A DNA stretch of 64,000 nt from Methanosarcina sp. UBA293 (GTDB lineage: Archaea > Halobacteriota > Methanosarcinia > Methanosarcinales > Methanosarcinaceae). The notes under the pieces were generated by a model, which had not been told where the DNA came from, did no database searches, and saw nothing but the letters and a program-made list of their open reading frames with translations. Location: the NCBI GenBank assembly GCA_002499445.1, contig DALS01000003.1, positions 1 to 64,000 on the forward strand, given 5' to 3'. A program made the position numbers and the translations under genes. Numbering within the stretch: position 1 is the stretch's first letter; each line of letters opens with the position of its first letter. This document shows positions 32,134 through 41,685 of the stretch, piece by piece.

Positions 32134-34038
32134 ATGTCCAGACCAGTATATCTTGGCAAAATGCTTCTGCACTGGTGCGAGGCTTGTAATGTGCCTGTGC
32201 TAGGAAAGCGGTGCGGATGCGGTAAAAGTACAAAAAAAGTTGTGGTCACCCCTCCAGGGGATATCCGTCCGGCTTTTGATTATGATATAAAACGCATAAA
32301 TTCGGTTTCTGAAGAACAGTTCAATGCTCCTCTGATACCTGACGGGCACCTTGTAGTGTTAAATAAGGCTCCATATGAAGACCGCATGGACGAGATTATA
32401 GTTGACGGGGAAGTCCTTGCATCTCTCAGATTTGAAATCGAAAGCTGTGAATGGGTCCTGCTTCCCAGATTGGAAGGGGCAAGAAGGCTTTTTGAGGGCA
32501 GAGATAAAAAAACCCTGAAGAAATGGGTTGTTATCGAGCAAGGAGTTGTACCTTTCATTCTTAAAAAGGGAGCAAGTGTTCTCGCGCCTGGGGTTCTTGA
32601 TGCCGATCCCGAAATCAAAAGGGAAGACGAGGTAGTTGTGCTGAACCCCGGAGGAGAAGTAATCTGCTGTGGGCGCGCCCGAATGACTGGAAAGGAAATG
32701 TGTGAGGAAAAACGTGGGCATGCTGTAAAACCGCGCTGGAGCGGAGAGCCTGAACCTCAAAAAACGAAAACCGGAGGGCAGAGCTGGGAAAATGCCGTAA
32801 AAGCCAACGAAAAAATCCTGGACAGCATGATAGAAAAATCTCATACCTTCATTAAAAATGTAGCCAACAGCATGGACATGGAGGTAAGCGTATCTTATTC
32901 TGGAGGCAAAGATAGCCTTGCTGTGCTCCAGCTAGTTAGTGAAAGCCTTGACGATTACGAGATCATGTTTGCAGACACAGGGCTTGAGTTTCCGGAAACC
33001 CTTGAAAATGTCAAACAGGTTGCTGAGTACTACGGGAAAAAGCTCAGGATAACAAGTGCAGGAGACTCTTTCTGGGATTCGATAAGCGTTTTTGGCCCTC
33101 CTACCATGGATACCCGCTGGTGCTGCAAAATTTGCAAACTCGGGCCCATTACCCAGTTAATTGATGAGAACTATGAAGGTGGATGCCTGAGTTTCATAGG
33201 ACAGCGCAAATACGAATCCTACGCCCGTTCAATCAGCAAGAAAGTCTGGAAAAATCCCTGGGTAGGAAACCAGATAGGAGCCTCCCCTATACAGGAATGG
33301 ACAGCTCTTCATATCTGGCTTTACCTTTTCAGGACAAAAGCTCCTTACAACCCTGCTTATGAGAAAGGATATGACCGGATGGGATGCTGGCTCTGCCCAT
33401 CTTCCTCTCTTGCCGATTTCTTCCAGCTCGAAGAGAGCCATCCCGAACTTGCAAAAAAGCTCAATTCCCATCTCCTTGCCTATGCCGAAAAAACGGGTCT
33501 CTCTCCTGAATGGGTAAAATACGGCTTATGGCGCTATAGGCGATATCCTCAGGTTCTTCAGGAACTTGCTGAGAAAAAAGGGATTTCCCTTTTCCCTTCC
33601 CAGGAGGCTCCAAAAGAACTCTATTTTGAAGTGGCAACAGGGTATAGGCCCTGCAAAGCAGGAGGAATCTCTGCTGACGGAAGTTTCGGGCAGGCAATCG
33701 ATTTAGAAACCCTAGAAGAAAGCGGAATGCTTTCCCCCATAGGAAAGGTTTCTTTTATAGAAGGTGCAGCATCGGTCGCTTTCGGAGAATCCAGGGCACA
33801 GGTTTTTGCCTCGGGAAATGTCAATGGGAGAAGCGATAACGAGAAAGCGCTAAAAAGGCTTATGAGAATTGTTGAGTTTTCGGTAAGAAGGGCTTTGCTC
33901 TGCCAGAGATGCGGGGTTTGCATGGGTCACTGTGAACACGATGCAATTGAAATGGAAGAAAAAAAATTAAGAATTAAAGAAAACTGCATTCACTGCGGGG
34001 CATGCATCGAAGTCTGTCCGCTTGTTAAATTCATTTAA
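32134..34038 (+). CDS. Zn-ribbon/PUA/PAPS reductase-like/ferredoxin multidomain protein
   Basis: A 634-residue protein. Residues 14-30 hold a zinc ribbon (CEACNVPVLGKRCGCGK). About 125-190 is a PUA-like domain (VVIEQGVVPFILKKGASVLAPGV). About 250-480 is a PAPS-reductase/ATP-pyrophosphatase domain with PP-loop SYSGGKDSLAV and CCKICK. Residues 586-634 contain two [4Fe-4S] motifs (CQRCGVCMGHC and CIHCGACIEVC). The combination of PUA, PP-loop and ferredoxin is typical of a methanogen family thought to act in sulfur transfer to an RNA or in sulfur assimilation; the exact reaction is unknown. It converges on dinB. Confidence 0.8.
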   Translation: MSRPVYLGKMLLHWCEACNVPVLGKRCGCGKSTKKVVVTPPGDIRPAFDYDIKRINSVSEEQFNAPLIPDGHLVVLNKAPYEDRMDEIIVDGEVLASLRFEIESCEWVLLPRLEGARRLFEGRDKKTLKKWVVIEQGVVPFILKKGASVLAPGVLDADPEIKREDEVVVLNPGGEVICCGRARMTGKEMCEEKRGHAVKPRWSGEPEPQKTKTGGQSWENAVKANEKILDSMIEKSHTFIKNVANSMDMEVSVSYSGGKDSLAVLQLVSESLDDYEIMFADTGLEFPETLENVKQVAEYYGKKLRITSAGDSFWDSISVFGPPTMDTRWCCKICKLGPITQLIDENYEGGCLSFIGQRKYESYARSISKKVWKNPWVGNQIGASPIQEWTALHIWLYLFRTKAPYNPAYEKGYDRMGCWLCPSSSLADFFQLEESHPELAKKLNSHLLAYAEKTGLSPEWVKYGLWRYRRYPQVLQELAEKKGISLFPSQEAPKELYFEVATGYRPCKAGGISADGSFGQAIDLETLEESGMLSPIGKVSFIEGAASVAFGESRAQVFASGNVNGRSDNEKALKRLMRIVEFSVRRALLCQRCGVCMGHCEHDAIEMEEKKLRIKENCIHCGACIEVCPLVKFI

Positions 34039-34109
34039 GAGCTTGGTTAAAACTCATTTAAGAGTCTGGCTAACAAAAAACTCCTGAATCTCTGAAAGAG
34101 GTAAATATA

Positions 34110-34155
34110 GGGTCAGAAAAAGCGGATTCAGTAATCAAAAAGGCTTTTCTGACCC
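34110..34155. terminator. Shared hairpin between convergent genes
   Basis: GGGTCAGAAAA (34110-34120) pairs with TTTTCTGACCC (34145-34155), loop 24 nt. It overlaps the last codons of dinB and could end transcription from both sides. Confidence 0.5.
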
Positions 34156-35225
34156 ATTCTTTTCTGGAGTTGCCCTATCCTGACCCCTACTCGCCTGAAC
34201 TCAGTTTGGCTTTCTGAAAGGAGCTCGCTCAGGATTTCGCGAGCAACTTCGAGAAGAACTTGCTTTGAATAGGCTGGGCGGTTTAATGTGCGGCTTTTTG
34301 TATACATCCTGAACTTTGAATTTATGACCGTAACCGTTACAGTCCTGAAGGAAAGCCCCCTTGAATCGAGTTTTGAGATTACGTCCTCTGCTAGCCTGTC
34401 AAGTAACTGAGAAATAGGGTTAATGTCAAGGGTATCCTCGGGCAGAGTTGCGATCCTCCCTATCTGTTCGGTGCCTCCCCTTTCCTTCACGGGAGAGTCA
34501 TCGATTCCTGCTGCAGCCTGTTTAAGCCAGATTCCTCTGGTTTTTCCGAAAGCGGATATCAGGTTAATAATGTCATGTTCAGCAAGGTCTTTTACTGTGA
34601 CTATTCCCATTTCATGCAGTTTTCTTGCAGTTACATTTCCAATTCCCCAGAGTTTGGACACTTTAAGGGGAAAGAGAAAACTCTCGATTTTGTCTGGACT
34701 TATAACTGTAATCCCATCGGGTTTCTGTACAGAGGATGCCATTTTGGCGATGAGCTTATTTGGGCCTATTCCAACAGAACAGGTCAACTTCTCCTTGTCC
34801 TTTATTTCATTCTTAATTTGGATTCCGGTCTCAAAAGCCAGGCTGAAATCCCCGCCTGTCTTCTCAGTAATTTCCAGGAATGCTTCATCTATGCTGATCT
34901 GTTCAAAGGCATCCCCGGTTTCTCTGGCATCCGCATAACTTCTGAAAATTTGCATTACCCGGTCCGAAACCGAAGTGTAGAAATCCTTTCTGACTGGCAG
35001 AAAAACAGCTTCCGGATTCAGCTTTTTTGCCTTAGAACAGGACATGCCTGCCCTGATTCCTGATTCCCGTGCAACATAATTGCAGGTACTAACAGCCCCG
35101 CTGAGCCCGCTTCTTCCAGAAAGCATGCAGACCACGACGGCTTTTCCCTGTAGCTCAGGCTTTTCTCGCTCTTCAATAGCTGCAAAAAAATAGTCCATGT
35201 CTACATGGAGAACAATACGTTGCAT
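34128..35225 (-). CDS. dinB: DNA polymerase IV (Y-family, Dbh/DinB)
   Basis: A 365-residue translesion polymerase. Catalytic acids lie in HVDMDYFFAAIEE and SIDEAFLEIT; SVGIGPNKLIAKMASSVQKPDG and the helix-hairpin-helix WGIGNVTARKLHEMGI follow. A little-finger domain and the PCNA-binding tail QKSLFDY end the protein. It copies damaged DNA with low fidelity, tethered to PCNA. A 10-bp hairpin lies about 95-125 bp upstream of the start. Confidence 0.93.
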   Translation of the reverse strand: MQRIVLHVDMDYFFAAIEEREKPELQGKAVVVCMLSGRSGLSGAVSTCNYVARESGIRAGMSCSKAKKLNPEAVFLPVRKDFYTSVSDRVMQIFRSYADARETGDAFEQISIDEAFLEITEKTGGDFSLAFETGIQIKNEIKDKEKLTCSVGIGPNKLIAKMASSVQKPDGITVISPDKIESFLFPLKVSKLWGIGNVTARKLHEMGIVTVKDLAEHDIINLISAFGKTRGIWLKQAAAGIDDSPVKERGGTEQIGRIATLPEDTLDINPISQLLDRLAEDVISKLDSRGLSFRTVTVTVINSKFRMYTKSRTLNRPAYSKQVLLEVAREILSELLSESQTEFRRVGVRIGQLQKRMGQKSLFDY

Positions 35226-35672
35226 CGAAAAAAAGTATGTCGGGAAGATTTGTATAATTATCTCTTCTTACTTCAAAGATGCAAGTTTTCCCATTTCATT
35301 CTCTTTTAGCACTGCGGCTTCTCACCTGATTTTGTTTTACAGGTGAGAAAACCAATACTGCAGGCTCTTAATTGATCTAGGAGGCGTATCCGTTTTTATG
35401 TCTGTATGACATAATACCGTATTACAAATAAATATTTAATACTTTTGTCAATAGTTGTGTTATCTATTACGGACATTCTAATATTATGTGTTATTCTTCA
35501 AAATAATAAATTTCTTTTAAAATAATAAATTTCTTTTTTGTGAACTAACGCGAAATATTAAAAAGCACAAACCATAATGCATAAAAAAGATAACTTCATT
35601 AACTGTAACGCGATTTTGAAAAAAGTTAGTTTTCAGCCGTGAAATATGATCTTCATACAGGACGTTTTCAGT
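35226..35672. other. Divergent intergenic region dinB / cbiO
   Basis: Contains a hairpin TTCTCACCTG (35319-35328) / CAGGTGAGAA (35340-35349) upstream of dinB and a tandem duplication of AAAATAATAAATTTCTTTT at 35500-35518 and 35519-35537. Both promoters should lie here. No ORF is seen. Confidence 0.55.
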
Positions 35673-36656
35673 ATGAGCATGCAGAATTTCCCACATAACT
35701 CCGAAGAAACAGTAACTTTTCCGAAGGAAAATACAGGCATAAGAGGCCACAAAACAGGATCAGGTCCCGAAAAATCGGGCTCGATATCTGAAAGAAGCGA
35801 AGTTCCTGTACTTGAGGTCCGAGAGCTCTGTCACAGATATCCTCACCTTGATTCAAACGCTCTGGATAATATCAACTTCAAAGTGTTTAAAGGGGAGAGA
35901 GTTGCTGTGCTTGGGGCTAATGGAGCCGGAAAATCGACGTTATTTAAGCACCTTAACGGAATCCTGCGCCCTTTTTCGGGGGAAGTTCTGGTAAAAGGGG
36001 AGAAAATTACTAAAAAGAATGTACGGACCTGCAGAGAAACTGTAGGAATCGTTTTCCAGGATCCCGATGACCAGGTGCTTGCTCCGAGCGTTGAAGAAGA
36101 TGTTGCTTTTGGGCCGATTAACATGGGTTTGTCCAGAAGCGAAGTTGAGATGAGAGTTAAAGAAGCTCTTGAGATGGTTGGACTCACAGGCTTTGAGGAA
36201 AGAGCCCCGCATCATCTGAGCGGAGGGCAGAAGAAACTTGTCGCGATTGCAGGCATTCTTGCCATGCGTCCTGAAGTTATAATCCTTGATGAACCAACAG
36301 CTGGTCTTGATCCTCTCAGTTCTGCTCGCGTCCTTGAATTGATTACCAAGATGAACAGGGAACTTGGAATTACCCTGCTCCTTTCCACCCATGATGTGGA
36401 TGTTGTTCCTTATTTTGCGGAAAGGGTGTTTGTTCTCCACCATGGGCGACTTGAAGCTGACGGAAACCCGAAAGAGATCTTCAGTGACCCTGAGCTTCTG
36501 AGGAAAGCCCATCTCAGACTTCCTAGAGTGGCTGAAGTATTTGAGATGCTTCAGCAGGAAGGACTCGATGTAAACATACAGATTACAGCCGAAACAGCCA
36601 GAGACGAAATCCTTAGGGTTCTTGGGTCCAGAAACCAGAAGGCAGGAATGAAGTGA
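35673..36656 (+). CDS. cbiO: ECF transporter ATPase, cobalt/nickel type
   Basis: About 327 residues; the ABC domain starts near residue 45 (VLEVRELCHRYPHLDSNAL). Walker A GANGAGKST, Q-loop VFQDPDDQV, signature HHLSGGQKK, Walker B VIILDEP, switch LSTHDVDVV. DPDDQ and the overall sequence fit CbiO/EcfA of Co2+ or Ni2+ uptake systems. The N-terminal tail of about 40 residues is polar and not conserved, so the true start may lie later. It precedes cbiQ by 37 bp; the substrate-binding CbiM and small subunit lie 500 bp beyond. Confidence 0.9.
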   Translation: MSMQNFPHNSEETVTFPKENTGIRGHKTGSGPEKSGSISERSEVPVLEVRELCHRYPHLDSNALDNINFKVFKGERVAVLGANGAGKSTLFKHLNGILRPFSGEVLVKGEKITKKNVRTCRETVGIVFQDPDDQVLAPSVEEDVAFGPINMGLSRSEVEMRVKEALEMVGLTGFEERAPHHLSGGQKKLVAIAGILAMRPEVIILDEPTAGLDPLSSARVLELITKMNRELGITLLLSTHDVDVVPYFAERVFVLHHGRLEADGNPKEIFSDPELLRKAHLRLPRVAEVFEMLQQEGLDVNIQITAETARDEILRVLGSRNQKAGMK

Positions 36657-36693
36657 TAGCCAGAGAAAATACTTCCGCACAGGAGAACTGTTA

Positions 36694-37500
36694 ATGGTAA
36701 CCCTTACGGATATTGAACGTGAATCATACAAAAACAGCCCTATACACAGGCTTGATCCCAGGATAAAGTTACTCTTTGTACTTGCAGTTATTATCTATGT
36801 GGTTAGTCTGCCAAGAATTCATGAAAAAAATCTGGTCCGCCTTCTTGCCATAGAGGTTTACCTACTGCTCCTTGTGCTTGTAGCAGGGCTGGACTTAAAA
36901 TATTTTATTCTTCGTATTCTTGCAATTTTACCTTTCGGGTTAGGGATTGCTCTTATCCAGCCATTCCTGAGACCTTCCTTTGTAGAAAATTATACGCCTT
37001 ATCCGCTTGACCTGCCTTTCGGGCTCAGTATTACTTATGAGGGACTTGTCTTTGGGAGCACATTGCTTGCGAAATTTCTAGTCTGTATAACAGCTGTAAT
37101 CCTGCTATCTTCAACCACTCGGCTCAGGGATATGGTTGCAGCCGCAGATAGAATAGGCATCCCAGGGGAATTTACCTTGCTTCTCAGTATGATGGTACGC
37201 TATCTTTTCCTGTTCTGGGCTGTCTTGAAGCGGATAAGAGTTGCACAGGAGACTCGTCTCTTCAATATATGGAACAGAGGGGTGCCCAGAAAGTGGATTC
37301 TCAAACAAATAGGGCACAGTGTTAGCTCAATTTTCGTGCGCTCCTATGAACAGGGAGAAAAGACCTATATTAGCATGCTCTGCAGAGGTTATGGAAGCGG
37401 GCACGAAAAAGCTTATTACAGAGCAAAAATTCGGGCTCCAGATTTACTCTTTTTGCTTCTCAGTACGGGAATTATAGCATGCATACATATCTTTGTCTGA
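36694..37500 (+). CDS. cbiQ: ECF transporter transmembrane protein CbiQ
   Basis: A 268-residue membrane protein with about five helices and the coupling motif region RGYGSGHEKAYYRAK near the end, as in CbiQ/EcfT proteins that connect the ATPase to the substrate component. ATG after CAGGAGAACTGTTA. Belongs with cbiO upstream. Confidence 0.88.
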   Translation: MVTLTDIERESYKNSPIHRLDPRIKLLFVLAVIIYVVSLPRIHEKNLVRLLAIEVYLLLLVLVAGLDLKYFILRILAILPFGLGIALIQPFLRPSFVENYTPYPLDLPFGLSITYEGLVFGSTLLAKFLVCITAVILLSSTTRLRDMVAAADRIGIPGEFTLLLSMMVRYLFLFWAVLKRIRVAQETRLFNIWNRGVPRKWILKQIGHSVSSIFVRSYEQGEKTYISMLCRGYGSGHEKAYYRAKIRAPDLLFLLLSTGIIACIHIFV

Positions 37501-38006
37501 ACACTCCAAACTGGCAAAAGATAGCGATATTCTATAATTCTCAAATTCCTTTTTTATCTTTTTTTCTGATTTTTAAGCTATCTTAAGCCCTGAATATAAG
37601 AAAGAGCTTTGGAAAGAAGAGATTGTTGATTCCACGATTTAACACTAAATAATTACTTATGATCACTCGATTCTATGCAGAGTGCTAACACAGAATATAC
37701 AATTTTACGTATATATAAGTACAAAGATATTCAATTTGATAAAGATGAGGGAATATCAAACAAAGTAATATCAAAACGTATATATGTAACACTTGACTAT
37801 CTAGTCTTATCAAGAATATTCATCGAAAACGGTAATCAGAAACATCATAAATGATAGTGGGAAATTGAGTTTCTCCCTGAAGAGAATTTCAGGCTTCATT
37901 TTTATACGTTTTCTATTCCTCGTTTCAGGAATATTCTCCAACTTAAAAAAGGATTCTGTTTGAGTTGACAGGAAATAAGAGATAGGGGTAAAAAGAGGGA
38001 AAATGA
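37501..38006. other. Intergenic region between cbiQ and cbiM
   Basis: AT-rich. Contains two similar stretches, TACGTATATATAAGTA near 37708 and AACGTATATATGTAAC near 37776, that could be TATA boxes or a repeated metal-regulator site. No ORF and no recognised riboswitch. Confidence 0.4.
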
Positions 38007-38672
38007 ATGCATATACCTGATTCGTTCATACCGTTTGACCAGGCATTAATTTACTGGGCTCTTGCCCTCCCGTTTATTATAATGTCAATGAAGTGGGCAA
38101 AAAACGAACTTGATGAGATGAAAGTACCGATTCTTGCTGCTCTTGCAGCCGGAATTTTTGCAATCCAGGCCATGAATATTCCAATTGGGATGGGGACAAG
38201 TGGACACATGGTCGGGGCAGTCCTCGTAGCAATAGTTTTCGGTACCCCTTGGGCAGGAGTTCTTGTGTTGACACTGGTGCTGCTTGTTCAGGGTTTTGCC
38301 TTTGCTGACGGAGGAATTACTACAATGGGCGCAAACATCCTGAATATGGGTGTTATTTCCGGCTTTATCGGATATTATACTTATGTAACCCTTCGTAAGA
38401 GCACAGGCACAAGCATCGCAGCCTTAGTAGGCGCCTGGCTAGGACTCTTTACTTCGGCAATTGCCTGTGCGATTCAGATGTGGCTTGCTGGTACCTTCCC
38501 CCTGGTCCCTGGACTTATGGCAATGGGCACCTTTCATCTGATAATCGGCTTCGTAGGAGAAGGACTTATTACCTCAGTTGCAATTGCAGCTATTGCAAAA
38601 TCTCGTCCTGATCTCCTTGAAGATGATTTCACTGCTAGACCGGATAAGCATACAAAGGAGGCTCATGCATGA
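38007..38672 (+). CDS. cbiM: Cobalt/nickel uptake S-component CbiM
   Basis: A 221-residue membrane protein with an invariant-type N-terminus MHIPDSF, whose amino group and His2 coordinate the metal in this family. GTSGHMVGAVLVAIVFGTPWAG carries another conserved His. About six to seven helices. The stop overlaps the next start (ATGA). It binds Co2+ or Ni2+ for the ECF transporter; Co for corrinoids or Ni for F430 are both needed in methanogens. Confidence 0.9.
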   Translation: MHIPDSFIPFDQALIYWALALPFIIMSMKWAKNELDEMKVPILAALAAGIFAIQAMNIPIGMGTSGHMVGAVLVAIVFGTPWAGVLVLTLVLLVQGFAFADGGITTMGANILNMGVISGFIGYYTYVTLRKSTGTSIAALVGAWLGLFTSAIACAIQMWLAGTFPLVPGLMAMGTFHLIIGFVGEGLITSVAIAAIAKSRPDLLEDDFTARPDKHTKEAHA

Positions 38673-38974
38673 GCAGGAACTCGAACATGAAGTTTCTTTA
38701 TATAGGAATTGCAATTGCGCTTTTGCTAGCAGTTCTAGCGCCTTTCCTTGCCTCTTCTGACCCTGATGGGCTGGAAAGCGCTGCTGCAGGCGTGATTGAG
38801 GAATCAAAACTTACCGAGCTTGAAGAACAAGAACCATTTGTAAGTTCCCCAATGCCTGATTATTCAATTGAAGGTATGGGCAAAAGCGGAGAAGTAGCAG
38901 CAATAGCAGGTGGGACCCTAGCAGTGCTGGCAATCAGCTTTGGCTTTGGAAAGGTATTCAAAAAGAAAGACTGA
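38669..38974 (+). CDS. PDGLE-domain small subunit (CbiN/NikN-type)
   Basis: A 101-residue protein with two helices and an extracellular loop starting ASSDPDGLESAAAG, the PDGLE domain that takes the place of CbiN in many Co/Ni ECF systems. Translationally coupled to cbiM by a 4-base overlap. It loads or gates the metal site in CbiM in related systems. Confidence 0.85.
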   Translation: MSRNSNMKFLYIGIAIALLLAVLAPFLASSDPDGLESAAAGVIEESKLTELEEQEPFVSSPMPDYSIEGMGKSGEVAAIAGGTLAVLAISFGFGKVFKKKD

Positions 38975-39028
38975 CTTTTCAATTTTGGCTTGCAGATTGA
39001 ATATTATTATGCATATTGGCTCGTAAAT

Positions 39029-39733
39029 TTATTGATTCATAAATATTATACTCGAAGGGCAGAGCTTGTTTACAACGCAGGATGGGCATTTTGGTTTTCT
39101 TGCCTGGCAAATTTTTCTCCCATGATAGATCAGGGTCATGGAAATTGAATCAAGGTCTTCCTTTCGAGCAAGCGAGAGAAGGTCTTTCTCAATTTTTTCA
39201 GGATCGTGATTCTTCGTAAGCCCCAACCTTCTCGAAACTCTTTTTACATGGGTATCTACAGCAATTCCCTCTATTATCCCAAATGCCCTAGCAAGCACTA
39301 TGTTAGCTGTTTTCCTTCCAACGCCAGGCAAACTAATAAGCTCTTTCATAGTTTTCGGGACTTCTCCATTATATTTCTCAACAATTATCTGTGCAGCAGT
39401 TTTGATGTTTTTTGCCTTGGTTTTGTAAAAACCTGTAGAATAGAGATCATTCTCAAGTTCCCTAAGATCTGCACTGGCATAATCTTCTGCAGTCCTGTAT
39501 TTTTCAAATAGCTTTTCAGTCACTTTATTTATCTGGACATCGGTTGACTGGGCTGAAAGAACAGTTGCCACAAGTAGTTCAAGGGGATTGCTGTAGTTAA
39601 GGGAAGGTTTTGCTTCAGGATACTCTTCCTTCAGAAGAGCCCAGATTCGTTCGAAATTGTGCCTGTTATCAGGAATATTGTATTCAGAAACGAAGTCCTG
39701 CGTATTGGCTTTTTTTAGTTTTCTTTCAGGCAT
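39029..39733 (-). CDS. nth: Endonuclease III (DNA glycosylase/AP lyase)
   Basis: A 234-residue HhH-GPD glycosylase. The helix-hairpin-helix LPGVGRKTANIVL carries the catalytic Lys, VDTHVKRVSRRLG the catalytic Asp, and CQARKPKCPSCVVNKLC the [4Fe-4S] cluster. It removes oxidised pyrimidines in base excision repair. About 20 extra residues at each end compared with E. coli Nth. Single gene. Confidence 0.95.
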   Translation of the reverse strand: MPERKLKKANTQDFVSEYNIPDNRHNFERIWALLKEEYPEAKPSLNYSNPLELLVATVLSAQSTDVQINKVTEKLFEKYRTAEDYASADLRELENDLYSTGFYKTKAKNIKTAAQIIVEKYNGEVPKTMKELISLPGVGRKTANIVLARAFGIIEGIAVDTHVKRVSRRLGLTKNHDPEKIEKDLLSLARKEDLDSISMTLIYHGRKICQARKPKCPSCVVNKLCPSSIIFMNQ

Positions 39734-39889
39734 GCGTATCTCCAGGGTTTTCTGTCTTACTTTTAAGCTTCAGCCTGGGATATAATTGCAGGAATCATAT
39801 TTACGTTTCTAGTATGTTTCTAAAATGTATATTTCTAAATTAATACATCAGAGGTAAGTGTAGTGCTTGCTTACCTCTTGATGGAATAC

Positions 39890-41242
39890 TTATAACATAT
39901 AAGAAATATCCGAACATGTAGTAGGATAGGAGAAAACCAGCTTTTTCATGTCCGATGCCTTTAACCCAAGCCGCATTACTGCGGCGAAGATATTGATAGC
40001 TTCACCGGCATTCGGGCCCAGAATATGAGCTCCCATTATACGGTCATTTGCTTCATCAATAATTACTTTTGAAGCCGCAAATTTTATTCCTGCTCTTCGG
40101 GTTGTTTTCCAATCGCTCCTGTCTTTGAAAACTACTTTGTATTTATGGCTGTCTTTAGGGGCACTTATCCCTACAGAAGCCAGAACAGGAATAGTAAAGA
40201 CAGCACTTGGAATGCCTGTATAATCTGCTTCGATACTATCGCCCTCAAGGACATTAGCTGCAGCAATTTCTCCCTGAAGGATTGCTACAGGGGTAAGCTG
40301 CACTCCCTCCAATGCACAGTCTCCTCCTGCATAGATTCGAGGGTTTGAGGTTTTCATGTGCTTATCAACTACAATAGCACCCTTTTCAGTTTTAACCCCA
40401 GCTTTTTCGAGACACAAGTCTTTTATATTTGCGGTACGCCCTGCTCCATGCACTACCATATCCGCGTGGAAAGTTTGAGTTTCGGATCCGGTTTCAGATT
40501 TGAATTCAGTCTTTACCAGAAAGCCATTTTCTTCTTTTTCTACCGAAATAACTGGTTTATTTGTAAGGATTTTTATTCCTGCAGCTTCGGTTGCTTTTAT
40601 AAGTAGATTGACAATATCAGGATCAAAAGCTCTCAAGATTCTTTCACTTCGCTGCAAGATTGTTACTTCGGCTCCAGTTCTTCGTGCAACATGAGCGAAT
40701 TCTATGGATATATAACCGCTTCCAATGAAAATAATTCTTTCAGGAAGCTTTTTTGTTTCCATTAATTTCTCACTTGTGGTAATGTACTCTTCCCCGGGAA
40801 TATTGAGTTGCCTGGGTTTTGCCCCTGTAGCGAGGAAAATAAACTCCCCTTTAAGTTTATCCTCCCCGACCATAACTGTGTTTTCATTTTCAAAATGGGC
40901 TTTCCCGTGATAAGTATCAATTTCCAGCTCAACCAGATGTTTCTCTATTTTACTTGAATATCCTTCCGTAAATGTCTTTTTAAACTCTATAAGTGATGTC
41001 CAGTCGAGATTTAATGGAGCATTTATCCCCACACCTTTTCCTATCAGCCGATTGTTTGAGTCAGTGATCTCAGCGACATCAGTAAGCACTTCTTTTGGGT
41101 CACATCCTCTTAGAGGACAAGTGCCTCCATATTCCCTTGAGTCAACAATAGCGATTTTTAATCCTGAATGTGCAACTTTGCCTGCAAAGGTCCTGCCTGC
41201 AGTACCCGTCCCGATAATTATAATATCATATTTCCTTTCCAT
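39890..41242 (-). CDS. FAD-dependent pyridine nucleotide-disulfide oxidoreductase
   Basis: A 450-residue class I flavoprotein disulfide reductase. FAD site IIIGTGTAGRTFAG, redox pair CPLRGC (CxxxxC), NAD(P) site IFIGSGYISIEFAHVARRTGAEV, second FAD motif RIYAGGDCAL. Near the C-terminus the usual HPT of lipoamide or glutathione reductases is replaced by SYPTTCSDISYML, a Tyr as in mercuric reductase-like proteins. No second Cys pair or NmerA domain is present. The ATG at 41242 follows GGGGGAT. Substrate unknown. Confidence 0.85.
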   Translation of the reverse strand: MERKYDIIIIGTGTAGRTFAGKVAHSGLKIAIVDSREYGGTCPLRGCDPKEVLTDVAEITDSNNRLIGKGVGINAPLNLDWTSLIEFKKTFTEGYSSKIEKHLVELEIDTYHGKAHFENENTVMVGEDKLKGEFIFLATGAKPRQLNIPGEEYITTSEKLMETKKLPERIIFIGSGYISIEFAHVARRTGAEVTILQRSERILRAFDPDIVNLLIKATEAAGIKILTNKPVISVEKEENGFLVKTEFKSETGSETQTFHADMVVHGAGRTANIKDLCLEKAGVKTEKGAIVVDKHMKTSNPRIYAGGDCALEGVQLTPVAILQGEIAAANVLEGDSIEADYTGIPSAVFTIPVLASVGISAPKDSHKYKVVFKDRSDWKTTRRAGIKFAASKVIIDEANDRIMGAHILGPNAGEAINIFAAVMRLGLKASDMKKLVFSYPTTCSDISYML

Positions 41243-41685
41243 CAAATCCCCCTAGCCCTTTGATATTGTTTCCAGAAAAACAAATAAAAGTAAGTTAAAG
41301 AAGAAATCCTGGAAGCACATCTTCTCCGTACGTTCCTATTTATTCTGATTTCAAAGAATAAAAGTATTTCACGAGCCTATCCTAAAATTCACAACTGCTT
41401 TTTTCCTGATTAAAAGAAAAACAACTTAATACTTCATACAAATTTCCAGGTTTATCGGTTTCGGATATAGAAATCTTACATTTTGCCCTTGCTTTAATTA
41501 TAATTCGGGTGCAGGATCCATTATCTGGTAAACTATATATATTGGTTATTCTGTAGTGATGGAAATATTTACAATTTAAAATATTATAAAAATAAAGAAT
41601 CAGATATTATGCATCGCAAGTTATTATTACTCATAGTTAGTATTATCTGATTACTTGTGTAAGCAGGTAAAGAAGGAAAGCTAAT
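41243..41685. other. Intergenic region with probable promoter
   Basis: AT-rich, with TATA-like ACTATATATATTGG near 41530 for the rightward small gene. No ORF. Confidence 0.45.
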
